Origin: Sorex araneus
Lineage: Eukaryota > Chordata > Mammalia > Eulipotyphla > Soricidae
Assembly: GCF_027595985.1 (NCBI RefSeq)
Contig: NC_073305.1
Span: forward strand, 120,436,114 to 120,500,113
Reading direction: 5' to 3'
DNA length: 64,000 bases
Position 1 is the first letter of the stretch. Each line of letters starts with the position of its first letter. A model generated the notes under the pieces. The model had not been told where the DNA came from. It searched no databases and saw only the letters and a program-made list of their open reading frames with translations. Positions 45,641 through 55,935 of the stretch are shown here, piece after piece. The translations under genes were made by a program, and so were the position numbers.

Positions 45641-47218
45641 CAATCTCAACCTACTTAAAAAAACATAAAAGAATTATTAATTCATTTTCTGGAATTATAA
45701 TTTTGTAATAAAATTGAAATAAAAATTCTGTAAGGTTTAACATATTTGTTTGGATATTTTATTAACATAAAATAATAAATAGCTAAGCAAATGAATTTTA
45801 ATAAATTGAAACAAAGTTTATTCCTATAACAAGTGTTCTAGAAGTGATTATGCGTGTTGATTCAGCAAAAGAGTATCTGCAAGACATATGGGCTTTCTCT
45901 ATTCCATTGCATTTGTGTATTGGCTTTCATTTTTAGTCTTGTTACCTTACAGTCACAAAATTAAGACTATAACTCAGAATGTCACGATTGTGTGATGAGA
46001 CAGAAGATAGCTAGTAACAGAGAGGGGCCAGTTGTGGATATTACTTCTTATCAGGAAAGAAATAATAATGAGAAAAAAAGATAATTTTCCAGATTGAGAT
46101 TCTGAATAGAGACATCCTCGCCTGTACCTTCCCTATATGCTGGATCCCCCACCCCAAAACCCCCAGCACTCAATGGCTCTGCTCAGTCATCTGCAGGGTG
46201 ATTCCTCCACAACTCCACAAATTCACAGCTCTCCGAGGTCTACCAGCACTACAGGAAAGATACACAATAAATCATGTGACATTGCAATCAACACCTGAAA
46301 GATATGAAAATGTTTGTGACTTCCTAGAAAGAAGCTAACTGGAGAAACTGATAGCAAACTTACTTATTGACAGAACGTACCTTTGTAAACTTTGTGTTGA
46401 ATTTGTTAGCTAACTTTCATTTTTCATGAATTGAAGATTGACAATATTCCAATGGAAATGATGGTGGGAGGACTGTCTATGAGATCCATATGAATGAGAC
46501 TGTTACACAAATGGATGCAAAAAAAAAAATTTTGAGAATAATAGCTGGAGTTCCAGCTCTTGTAGTTTCTCAGGTGCATGAGTAGAGTAATGAATCTTCC
46601 TGAGACTCTAAGAAATATTAAGATTAGTGACATGGTTCTAAAAGTCCCTAAACTGATGTCTTTTAAATAAGTTTACAAGCTAATCCCAGCAAAATCCAGT
46701 GACAGAATAGGGGGTGGGGTTTCATCTCACTTTACCATGTGATTTCTCACTAACAAAAACCAAAAAACAAACAAACAAAAAATTGAGGGGAATGTCATAA
46801 ATTTTGTTCTTGAGTTTATAGCAGTTGTGCAAACTCAGTATGGAAGTTCAGTATTCTTTTCTTGTTCAGTGATTTCAAAGAAACCAAGTAGTTCTGATGT
46901 GATTTTAGGTTCTGCACTGCATTCTTCTGCCCACTTATGGCATGCCTGTACACGTTGGCTATTCTAGTAGTTTGAAAAGTGTCTGTGACATTTCTTTCAA
47001 TTATTTGAAAAAAAGAAAACAAATCACCAAACTTTAGTGTTTTGTATGGCTCAAAAGTGAAGCATACGCTATTTTTTTCTGCTATTTGTCACGGTTGTTA
47101 TTAAAAATAAAACTAAGGTATGGAAACATTATGCTCTTTTCTCTTAGTTTTAATAGTCCCATTGTAACCAGATTTCTAAAGTGCATTCTGCTTACCTGAT
47201 ATCTACATTAGCAATAAT
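45641..47218. other. Stretch with nothing firm
   Basis: AT-rich with a GC-richer patch at 46110-46260 that I do not recognise. No gene or known repeat. Confidence 0.35.
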
Positions 47219-47268
47219 TAGTTTTATGTCCCTCTGTCTCAAAAGAGACACAGAGGGACATAAAACTA
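47219..47268. repeat. Perfect inverted repeat (hairpin), 19-bp arms
   Basis: The left arm tagttttatgtccctctgt (47219-47237) pairs exactly with the right arm acagagggacataaaacta (47250-47268). The 12-nt loop itself can pair ctc with gag around aaaa. Confidence 0.9.
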
Positions 47269-48400
47269 TTTAAAAAAATAAGAAAAAGAAAATTGGCCAG
47301 AAAAATTGTATCAGGATTAAGGAATTTTTTGTGACTAACATCAGTTTGTTCTCTAGCATCAACAGGAGTCAACATCAGAGCACAAAACTGAGAGCAGATA
47401 CTGAATATTGCTAGGTGTAAGCCCCAAACTCAAATATTAAAAAAATACAAATATAAAATAACTTTCCAGAAACCCTTAGTAATTTTTAATTCATTGACCA
47501 AAACAAATTAAACAAAAAAAAATATGGTCTCTTTCATCTGGAAATGGCAAGTATTTAGATAAACACATTACTTTTTGTCCTGAACTAAATTATTGTTGTG
47601 TTGATAAAGGGTAATAAAATAAATAGTAGAAAGGAAATTTATTTACTCATCAAATTCAGCATTTTTTAAAAAACATCTATGTAAATATTAAAAACTTCAA
47701 GTCTCGAGTGCTGCAGTGTGGGTCTTTAATATGATTTAGGGGTATTGCAGAAGCTGCTGGAATCTGCTCCCCCTCCCAGGAATAAGCCCAGTAATATGAG
47801 CCAGAGGCCAGCCTCACTTGGGATGATAATTTTTTTAAGCAGCATCAGTCTTTAATAACTTACAGGCAAATGTTAAAAAAATTAAAAGGTTAAGAATAAT
47901 GATATAGAAGAGACAGCTATATATAAAAAGGGATTTTGACTTTAAAATGCAAGGTGAAGGGTAGGTGGCAGGTTCACAGGGTCACAAAGACTTGCAACTG
48001 GCCTCCCTACAAAAGCAGCCTTGCGGGACTTCCCAGAGTAAGGCATCATATTAAAGGTCCACACCATAATTCCTTCCTGACCTTCTGTTTGCTGCTCCAC
48101 TATCCCAGATGAGTCTCTGGCTGATGTCACTGGACCTGCTCTGAACAGAAGCCAGAGCTCCAGCAAGAGGAAGAGTTCCTCCCCTCAGGTGGGTCCCAGC
48201 AGCCTCCATACCTGACCTGCAGTCATAGTAAGGGCCCATACCATAGCTCCTGAAGTGATAGATCTATGCAACTAATTATATACTGCTTGAAATTATTCTT
48301 CCTGTCATTCTGTAAGGCAGATAAGACAGAGAGTAACTTTTAGCTAATCCCTCACCACCTTCCTGGGGGGTTACTATTACAAAAACTCACCCCAGCACAA
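47269..48400. other. Unclassified; GC-richer 47700-48250 may be an L1 5' region
   Basis: The GC-richer part precedes an ORF1-like remnant in the same direction and so could be an L1/HAL1-type 5' UTR. A short match ('actggacctgctctg') to the composite at 51325 is also noted. Not firm. Confidence 0.25.
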
Positions 48401-48559
48401 AAAGAAAATTAGAAGACCAATGGGGGAAACTTGTAGAAACCCAAAAGCCCAATGAGAAAAAGCAATAAAGACATAAACAACAGCAGAAAATCCTCAGACA
48501 GTGTCTTTAACAATTTTATCAAGAGGGTATTCAATGAGTTTAAAGAAATAATAGCACAG

Positions 48560-48856
48560 GATCAGTGTAACAACAGATGCATTTTATTATTAGATGACAT
48601 TTTCCTAAATGTCAATTAGGTAAAGTTGTTTGAAGTGCTACTCAGTGTTTAAATCCTTTTTAATCTCTTGACGACTTTTATAAGTCAATGATTTTAAAGG
48701 TATTAACTATTTGGCTATTGTCAATTTTTATATTTCCACATAATACTTATCAGATTTTTCTGCATGTGTTAGAAACTTTGTCATGTGCATAAACATATGG
48801 ATTTTTGTGCTTTCTTTTGAATGATCTCTTTTACAATAAAATAGGATATTAAAATA
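48560..48856 (+). pseudogene. Unidentified ~297-bp retrocopy inside the ORF1 remnant
   Basis: Flanked by an 18-bp direct repeat with one mismatch: aaagaaataatagcacag (48542-48559) and aaagaaatgatagcacag (48857-48874). The insert ends with an 'aataaa' (about 48836) followed by an A-rich end, so it looks like a 5'-truncated mRNA 3' UTR copy. It does not resemble any repeat I know. Source unknown. Confidence 0.65.
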
Positions 48857-49406
48857 AAAGAAATGATAGCACAGTTAATCATCAAAGCACAAGTATGAGA
48901 CTCAAAATGAACAAACTATTATATTCAGAAATGACAGAATATTGAAAAACATAATAGGTGGCATGAAAAAGTCAATTGAAGCTCTGAACAACAGAATAAC
49001 AGAAGCTGAGCAAAAGATTAAGAATCTCCAAGATAAAAAGGAGGAAATCACTAGGAAACAGAACTGAAAAATAGTCTGAAAGGAAATGAACAGCATACTA
49101 GAGAACTATGGGATGATTTTTAAAAGAGCAATATAAGAATCATTGGAGTCTCTGAAGAATGGGAACACAAATGTAAAGAAACAACAGTAAAAAAAATATT
49201 TGATAAGAACTTCCTATGGTTGAGGATTACAGGCAGTTAGATCCTAAGTGGCCCGAAGAATCCCAGTGAAAATAGAATCAATTAGGGAAATTTCAAGACA
49301 TATTATATTCAAAATAACAAAATATAAGGATAGAGATAGAATATTTAAAGAAGCAAAATTTAAAAAGTACTTACATACAAAAGAAAACCCATAAGATGCA
49401 CACCAG

Positions 49407-49477
49407 ATATATCAAATGAGACTATTGCTTCTCAGCCTTTTGGCTAAGATCAAGTGTAGTATATATCAAATGAGACT
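49407..49477 (+). pseudogene. 39-nt U2 snRNA 5' fragment with perfect TSD
   Basis: Positions 49424-49462 match the first 39 nt of U2 snRNA with two C-to-T/G-to-A type changes: attgcttctcagccttttgg, then ctaagatcaagtgtagtat. This covers U2 stem I and the branch-point-recognition site gtagta. It is cut there and lacks the Sm site and 3' stems, so it cannot act. The direct repeat atatatcaaatgagact occurs at 49407-49423 and 49461-49477 (its first 2 nt overlap the U2 end). No A tail is present. Confidence 0.92.
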
Positions 49478-49829
49478 CTACAAGTCAGAAGAATATGGAA
49501 AGATATAGTTCAAAAACTCAATGATCTGAATACCTCACCAATATTATTCTATTTAGCAAGATTATTATTCATATTTGAAGGAACTATACAGAGTTTCATG
49601 GGTAGGCAACTAGCCTTATCCAGGGAATTCATTGACCTGAAACTTGCTAGAAACATTATAAGAGCTCCATTGAAGGACAGGAGAAATTTGTCATTATTTT
49701 ATGTTAAATACGCCACTCTATAATGATATATGTGGTTGTCCCCTACTAGATTAAGAAAGGTTAAAAGCATAAGTAATTAATCATAACAAACTTGTTATGA
49801 TTTGTAATATGACTTTTATTACTTATTTT

Positions 49830-49905
49830 CTAATAATTACATTTGCCATTCTTTTAAGTGTTTTTGGACCAAGTAATATAAAATAAATTCACTATATGCC
49901 TTCCA
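49830..49905. repeat. Dispersed segment, copy 1
   Basis: About 75 bp, including 'aagtaatataaaataaattc' and 'actatatgcctt', align by eye to 50985-51060. Family unknown. Confidence 0.6.
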
Positions 49906-49916
49906 AGGGAACAAAA

Positions 49917-50464
49917 AAAGGAAGAAGAAGAAGAAGAAGAAGAAGAAGAAGAAGAAGAAGAAGAAGAAGAAGAAGAAGAAGAAGAAGAAGAAGAAGAAGA
50001 AGAAGAAGAAGAAGGAGAAGGAGAAGGAGAAGGAGAAGGAGAAGGAGGAGAAGGAGAAGGAGAATGAAAAGGAGGAGAAGAAGAAGAAGAAGAAGAAGAA
50101 GAAGAAGAAGAAGAAGAAGAAGAAGAAGAAGAAGAAGAAGAAGAAAAAGAAAAAGAAGGAGAAGGAGAAGGAGGAGGAGGAGGAGGAGGAAGAAGAAAAA
50201 GAAGAAGAAGAAGATGAAGAAGAAAGAAGAAGAAGAAGAAGAAGAAGAAGAAGAAGAAGAAGAAGAAGAAGAAGAAGAAAAAGAAAAAGAAGGAGAAGGA
50301 GAAGGAGGAGGAGGAGGAGGAGGAAGAAGAAAAAGAAGAAGAAGAAGAAGATGAAGAAGAAAGAAGAAGAAGAAGAAGAAGAAGAAGAAGAAGAAGAAGA
50401 AGAAGAAGAAGAAGAAGAAGAAGAAGAAGAAGAAGAAGAAGAAGAAGAAGAAGAAGAAGAAGAA
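49917..50464. repeat. Long (GAA)n/(GGA)n purine tract
   Basis: About 548 bp of almost pure purine on the plus strand: (gaa) runs, two (gga/aga) blocks and a few a5 interruptions. A segment with the order aaaaagaaaaag, ggagaagg, (gga)n, aaaaagaag, gatgaagaagaaag occurs twice, offset by 134-137 bp (atg at 50214 and 50351), so an internal duplication took place. The long frames of serine, arginine or glutamate through it are artefacts of the repeat. Confidence 0.97.
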
Positions 50465-50476
50465 ATCTCATTTATG

Positions 50477-50641
50477 ATCACTGTATATGATCACCCTTGC
50501 TCATTGATTTGCTTGAGTGGGCCTCCATTGTGAGACTTGTTACTGTTTTTGGCATATCGAATATGCCATGGGTAGTTTGCCAGGCTCTGGTGTGAGGGCG
50601 GTATACTCTTAGTAGCTTCCCGGGCTCTCTGAGAGGGACGA
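50477..50641 (-). mobile_element. Composite SINE, (ACAGTG) family, 5' truncated, reverse
   Basis: 'gatcactgtatatgatcacc' at the tail side, 'ttgcttgagtgggc', 'ctccattgtgagacttgtta', 'tggcatatcgaatatgccat', ending at 'tctctgagagggacga'. It lacks the tRNA head and a ~15-bp part ('accagtaacatc'). It directly adjoins the GAA tract. Confidence 0.85.
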
Positions 50642-50984
50642 GTATTTAATACAATATAAATTCAAAAAACATTTCTCAAAAAGTAGTAGTTTTTTTTTTT
50701 TCATTTGTAACTTCAGGCTGCTATTTATAGCCTTTTTCCTTACTACTATAAGACAGTGGTATTTTCATTTTAAAATTCTCATTTGCGATAGGGAAAATAT
50801 ACTGCAATAAGGCTAAAGTACAAAATAAAATTTAATGCAATATGTTTTATATACCAGAGTGTGAAACATATGATATAAGAATAGGTAGTATACAATACTG
50901 CATTAAATTATTCAAATTTCCTTATTACATATGTAAAGTTCATCTGGCAAGTAACCACTGAAATTTGACTTTTGCTGATTTTTC
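50642..50984. other. AT-rich spacer, nothing recognised
   Basis: No identifiable repeat or gene. Confidence 0.4.
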
Positions 50985-51060
50985 TTATGATAGTCACATT
51001 TGCTCTTCTTTAAGTTTTGTTTGAGCAAGCAATATGAAATAAATTTGTTATATGCCTACC
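50985..51060. repeat. Dispersed segment, copy 2
   Basis: 'gcaatatgaaataaatttgt' and 'tatatgcctacc' match the segment at 49830-49905. It immediately precedes the large composite element. Confidence 0.6.
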
Positions 51061-51736
51061 TAGAATCTCTTGCCCTGCAGAGAGTCTCTTGCCCACGTGC
51101 CTGGCTGTCTTCTCCAGGGCCTCCTCGGAGGGGATGGTCTCCAACTTCCCCCTACCCCAAGCAGAGCTACCAGTGGCCAAAGACCTCCGGATCCTAGCCA
51201 GAGCCAAGCTCAAGGCCCCTCTCCACACGTTCAGATGAGCCTCACGCATGGAGGAACCAGCAGAGGAACCCAGGTGTGTGGGACCAGGGGCTGAGACCTC
51301 CAAGGCTGCTCGGATGGGGACTGGACCTGCTCTGCCCAGATTTCCCATTTCCCAATAGCTAGGTGGTCACACCCAGGGACTACCTCCAGCGCCATGTAAT
51401 CCTGTCAATGGCCAGCATCCAGAGACTTAAAAGCAAGCTCCCGGAAGCGTGTTCGGGTACTTTGCGGCCGCTCAATATCTTATAGCCTACTTCTCCCTCT
51501 GGGAGAACCTGGCAAACTACTGGGAATTTCCTGCCCACATGTGAGAGCCTTGCAAGATCCCCGTTGTGTATCAATATGCCAAAACCAGTAACAATGATGG
51601 GTCTCATTCCCCTAACCCTGTAAAAGCTTCCAGTACGTTATCGTTGGAAGGACAAGTAGAGAGAAGTTTCTAAAATCTCAGGGCTTAGACAAATGGAGAC
51701 ATTACTGAGACCGCTTGAGAAATTCGACAATCAATG

Positions 51737-51765
<29 letters not shown>
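51061..51765 (+). mobile_element. Long composite SINE, (GAT)n tail family
   Basis: The longest copy of this family (~700 bp). An unrecognised GC-rich 5' part (51061-51320) is followed by 'cccagatttcccatttccca' and 'atagctaggtggtcacac', 'cttaaaagcaagctcccgga', 'tcttatagcctacttctccc', 'ctcattcccctaaccctgta', 'tctaaaatctcagggcttag', 'gacattactgagaccgcttg' and (gat)9. The 3' module is the RTE-like end. Frames across the 5' part (112 residues reverse, 51010-51348) carry no motif. Confidence 0.8.
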
Positions 51766-51767
<2 letters not shown>

Positions 51768-51903
51768 ATGCCTGACTATAGGGCAAAAAGTCAATGGCAC
51801 TGAAGGTGGGATTATACTGCAACATTGTGTGCTTGAAACAATTCTATCATGAACAATTTTGTAAATCACGGTGTCTAGTTTACAAATAAATAAATATATA
51901 TTT
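51768..51903 (+). mobile_element. L1-like 3' end, 'gtaaatca' subtype
   Basis: 'cactgaaggtgggattatac', 'tatcatgaacaattttgtaa' and 'atcacggtgtctagtttaca' plus 'aataaataaa'. Same family as 5830, 33700 and 34968. Confidence 0.5.
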
Positions 51904-53620
51904 TAAAAACTTTAAATCTCCACACTATGGTGAATGTGAAAAGAAATTTTTGATAATTTTAAGAATTAGTTAACATAATCATAAATGTAATTTTAGATAT
52001 CAGTTAGCATATTCTTTATTTGCTGCATTGCTATACATGATAAAAATATAGATTTATAAAATTGTTTCTAAAAATAGCATTCTGATAATTTTATATTAAA
52101 ACAATGATTGCTATTTCAGAAGTAATTCTACATTGTAAACACCCATATTTGAATTTTAACTAGGTAATTATTATTTCTCATATATGGCAAAACTATGGTG
52201 AAAAAGTAGTAAAACTTACTGATCAAAAGTTAATTTTTAATTTTTATAGAAAACTTTGGATCCACTTAAAATGAATATGATGCTTAAGATTGATTTGAGT
52301 GTGAGAAACTTGTCCTTGGTTAAAAAAGAATGGCTTCATATTGGGAGGAATTTGTGTATCAAAGTCTAGCACTGTTCTGAAACCTGTATTTATTAATTTA
52401 CCACTTTATCTCAACCCAAACTAATCTCTGGATATTAGAGATTGCTACTGGAATTTTCCAAAGTGAATTTTGAGGCATGTATGAAGGATGTTTTTAAATG
52501 GGATATGATTTATAAACAGATGGAAATAGTGCAAAAGTGGATTTTCCAGCACTGATGGGTTCTTGAGAATTGTATGAGAGATATGCATATAAATGTAGAA
52601 TATTAAAATTAGAGTTTATTGCACAGTTTAAATAAATGGGTTTGGGTTTCTCCCCTCTTGTCTAAGCCTCTCCTTTACCTGTGAATGACGTCACTAGTCC
52701 TGTCCTTGGCACTGCCTTGTTCTGTGTACTAGTCCTATCCCACATGTTCTACTAGCCTCCAGTGTAAGGTGGCCAGGTCCAGTCCATATGTGGCTCTCTA
52801 TCCTGTGAACACTTTTGTTGTCTAAAAATATGTCTCTGGGTCTTTTCTGGACTCTACCATCACAGCCCCTGACATCTTGTCCTAGATTTCCTCAATCTCT
52901 GGTATGGCCATGTGCAGGTGGGCAAGATCCCTGTACTTTGTATCTGTAGCTTGTCCTCTCACTATACCCCAACAGTTTTTGTCATCCCATCCTGGTTTTC
53001 CTAGTCTTTGGCCTCGGCCATGTATGCATGGATGAAACTCCTGTTCTTAATAATTGCTTCAGCCTGGACATCCAAGACCCTCCCTGAATCTGATCTTTCC
53101 TGGGCATCTGAGCCCTAACTGTATTCTACCCCTATCTGAGCCCCTATAAGGCCTGATAGTACTTGGCCATCTGTCAGGGTATAGGCACCCTACCTGATCT
53201 TGAAGTCTACTAGGCATGCGAGAAGTGAGAGAAAGATGTAGGTCTGGGAAGAGAGAGTCCAGAGACAGAGGTAATGGGGGAGGGAGGGCTTGGGAACTCC
53301 TATTATCTGCTGCTATATCCTACCCTCAGCCATTCTGTTATTTATTTTGTTTGGCTACCTATTCCATGCTTACCTTTAAAGTTACTAACTAAATTTACCT
53401 GGTGTTTCACCTTTCTATTCCTGTTATATAAATGCCACCTAAATTAATGTATTGGTAACCACTAGGCACCGTTTCCTTCATTGAGTGTAGTATAAAAATG
53501 AGGGAGGGATTCTACTCAGTAACACAATATTTATAAAGCATCACTGTGCATCTACTATAGCAGGTGGTGGTAACATTAAATAGACACAAATTCCTATGGA
53601 AAATACTCTCTTCTGCATGT
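51904..53620. other. Spacer with unclassified GC-richer block 52640-53340
   Basis: The first 700 bp are plain AT-rich DNA. The 52640-53340 block is C/T-rich and balanced in GC, and ends in a purine-rich 'gagagaaagatg' region. It could be an old LTR or other retroelement. No ends or TSD are seen. Confidence 0.3.
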
Positions 53621-53665
53621 ACGCACACACATGCGCACACACACAAACACAAACACACTCACAAA
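53621..53665. repeat. (CA)n-like microsatellite
   Basis: Interrupted cacaca units. Confidence 0.85.
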
Positions 53666-53963
53666 AAATAGACAACAACGACAAGTATTAGGAGGTTAGG
53701 TAGGGAGTGAAAAAAGTGACCATCACCAAATCTGTTGGCTAAAGTGGAGTCTTCAATGAGAATCTGTGTGAGACTCAACAGTGGAACCACTAAGAGGTTA
53801 TAGAGGCCTCTAGAGACTGAGGTATGCATAATTATAAGAGATGCAGATGAGGTGGACGTTGTGGTGGCTCATCTCTGTTCCTTCGAGATTCCCAGGTTCT
53901 TAAAAATATTGAATAATAAAGATGCTCAGACTCAAAGTTGGAAAGTAGTAAAGCTAATTGTAA

Positions 53964-54043
53964 AGTCACTGTCACTGTCATTGTCATCCCGTTGCTAATC
54001 GATTTGTTCGAGTGGGCACCAGTAACATCTCTCATTGAGAGAC
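53964..54043 (-). mobile_element. 3' fragment of (ACAGTG)-tail SINE, reverse
   Basis: 'tcactgtcactgtcattgtc', 'atcgatttgttcgagtgggc', 'accagtaacatctctcattg'. Only the RTE-like 3' end and tail were copied. The preceding 53666-53963 shows nothing. Confidence 0.85.
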
Positions 54044-54868
54044 AGTAACAGTAACAATTGAAAAGTAGGAAAAAAAAACTCCACTAGTAAAAAATTGTAG
54101 TACTTCTTTTTTTTTTTTTTTAATTTGCAAGTGTTAGAGCTATCCCTGTGCCCGATTTTGAGAAGTTAGCATGACTGTGACTCCCCTGTTCCATTTTGGC
54201 ATTTGTTCACCATCTTCCCACTCTGGTTGTCATTATCTTGTTAGGGTTACGTGTATAAGATAGGGAAAAAAATAAATGATTCAGTATTTTCCAATATCAT
54301 ATATGTAACTGAAAAATGTTCAGTCAGACCAACATTAACTTCTAAAAACTGAGTGGAAGAGATAAGGAGGATTTTTTCTGACATTTTGCCTAGAAAAGAA
54401 AAATTCCTAGAAAAAGAAATCTCTAGTACCCCTCTCTTACAGCCAGAGAAAGATGTCCTGTGTCTCCCAAGACTGAAAATAAGTGCAAGTCTGAGCTACT
54501 TAAGGAAGTGTAGGATTTGAGAATCCTTCATTTGTGGCTTTATTTTTTTGTCATTTGTTCCTTAATCTTCCTGTTTTATGCCCATAAAATTTTTTAAATG
54601 GCTTTTGCTTCAGGCTAGTTGATTGTTGCTGTTTAATGCTCTTTTAACTTCTGGTTTATAATATAAATGTAGTGGTTTTCAGTGTGCTGAGTTTTGCTTT
54701 ATAAAAGCAGATAGTTATCACTAGTCTATTGTTTAAAACAAGAGGTCTCCAGGCCTAATTTGAATAGGAGAAATCCTTCCCTGCAGCAATTGAAGAATTC
54801 AGCCTTAACTATCATTTGAAAAAGAGATTGCAACAATAGAAGAATAATTATAATGAAAGTATACATGA
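54044..54868. other. AT-rich spacer with a T16 run
   Basis: The oligo-T near 54105-54121 has no SINE attached. Nothing else recognised. Confidence 0.4.
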
Positions 54869-54995
54869 TCACTGTATCACTGTCATCCCATTGTTCATCG
54901 ATTTACTCAAACAGGCACTAGTAATGTCTCCATTCATCCAGCCCTGAGATTTTAGCAACCTCTCCTTACTTGATTTTCCCAACAATTGGATGCTT
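54869..54995 (-). mobile_element. Chimeric SINE fragment, reverse
   Basis: The tail side reads 'cactgtatcactgtcatccc' and 'caggcactagtaatgtctcc' of the (ACAGTG) family. It is followed by 'cagccctgagattttagca' and 'acctctccttacttg', which belong to the (GAT) family. Same type of switch as in 34556-34757. Confidence 0.75.
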
Positions 54996-55213
54996 ATGAT
55001 CTGACATATAAAAGGTTTCTTTTGTCACTTTGTTAATGCTCTAATATCTCCTATGGGATAGATTCTTTGTTCTGCTCCATCATCAGTACACTAAGCTAAT
55101 ATGAAGTTAGAGGTTGACCACAGAATAAGTCCCTGGCCAACTCATAGGAATCCAAGGGATCGTCATCAAGTCCATGGTTTCCTTCTACATTAAAAGACAA
55201 TACAAAAAAGAAG
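54996..55213. other. Spacer, nothing recognised
   Basis: No identifiable repeat or gene. Confidence 0.35.
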
Positions 55214-55452
55214 GGCTGGAGCGATAGCTCAGCAGGTAGCGAGTTTGCCTTGCACAGGGCCCACCCGGCCGACCTCTGTAGCTCTCAGAGAGCCCAGCAA
55301 GCTATGGAGAGTAACCCGCTCACACGGCAGAGCCTGACAAGCTACCCGTGGCATATTCGATATGCCAAAGACAGTAGCAAGTCTCACAATGGAGATGTTA
55401 CTGGTGCCCGCTCGAGCAAATTGATGAACAATGGATGACAGTGCTACTGTGC
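55214..55452 (+). mobile_element. Composite SINE, (ACAGTG) family
   Basis: Head 'agggctggagcgatagctca' with box A; box B is lost in 'cacccggccgacctctgtag'. Then 'ctcagagagcccagcaagct', 'gccaaagacagtagcaagtc', 'gagatgttactggtgcccgc' and 'gatgacagtgctactgtgct'. Confidence 0.88.
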
Positions 55453-55584
55453 TAATCAGAAATAATGCGGATTGTCCATATCTAACTTAGTCAACTGGTA
55501 TAATCATCTCAGAAAATAAACTACCATTGAAACATAAAGTATTTTAATGATTGAATTGATTTTTGTGTTTTGGGAGGAAGCGTG

Positions 55585-55736
55585 CACCCCACAATGCTTT
55601 GGGTTTACCTCTGGCTTAGTTTTCATGGATTACTCCTGATGGTGCTAAGGGGGACCTATATATGGTGCTCAAGATCAAACCTTGGTTAGCCTTATACAAG
55701 GCAGGATCCATACCCATTGTATTATCTCTCTGACCC
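55585..55736 (-). mobile_element. Old SINE, reverse
   Basis: 'tggattactcctgatggtgc', 'atggtgctcaagatcaaacc', 'gtattatctctctgacccc'. SOR-type with heavy decay. Confidence 0.7.
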
Positions 55737-55935
55737 CTGATTTCTTTCTTTTATTTTCCATCTAGATGAGACCATTCTCAAAATGAATGCTTCTGTTTTC
55801 CTTTGTTATTTAAAAGAATTTAAGGAAGAAAGCAATTTTTAAGTGAGTTTATATTTAGAAATATTTAACACTTACGAACTTTGAGAATCTTATGAAAAAT
55901 CCATATAGTGCATATACATACAATTAGAATTTTTT

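Larger units (their letters stand above)
48401..49780 (+). mobile_element. L1/HAL1-like ORF1 remnant with two later insertions
   Basis: Broken frames give a coiled-coil-like stretch MKKSIEALNNRITEAEQKIK then NLQDKKEEITRKQN. Farther on comes sequence with the order expected of L1 or HAL1 ORF1 (a 'I-I-G-V-S-E-E'-like site near 49138, 'RHIIFKITKYKDRDRIFKEA'). I see no ORF2 after it, which favours HAL1 (an ORF1-only L1 relative) or a truncated L1. Interrupted at 48560-48856 and 49424-49462. Dead. Confidence 0.55.

Noticed and set aside
49424..49462. Functional U2 snRNA gene
   Set aside because: Only 39 nt are present, with no Sm site, no 3' stems and no snRNA promoter; the TSD shows it is a retrocopy.
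49837..50533. Long serine-, arginine-, leucine- or glutamate-rich frames
   Set aside because: They are translations of the (GAA)/(GGA) tract in several frames and on both strands, a typical repeat artefact.
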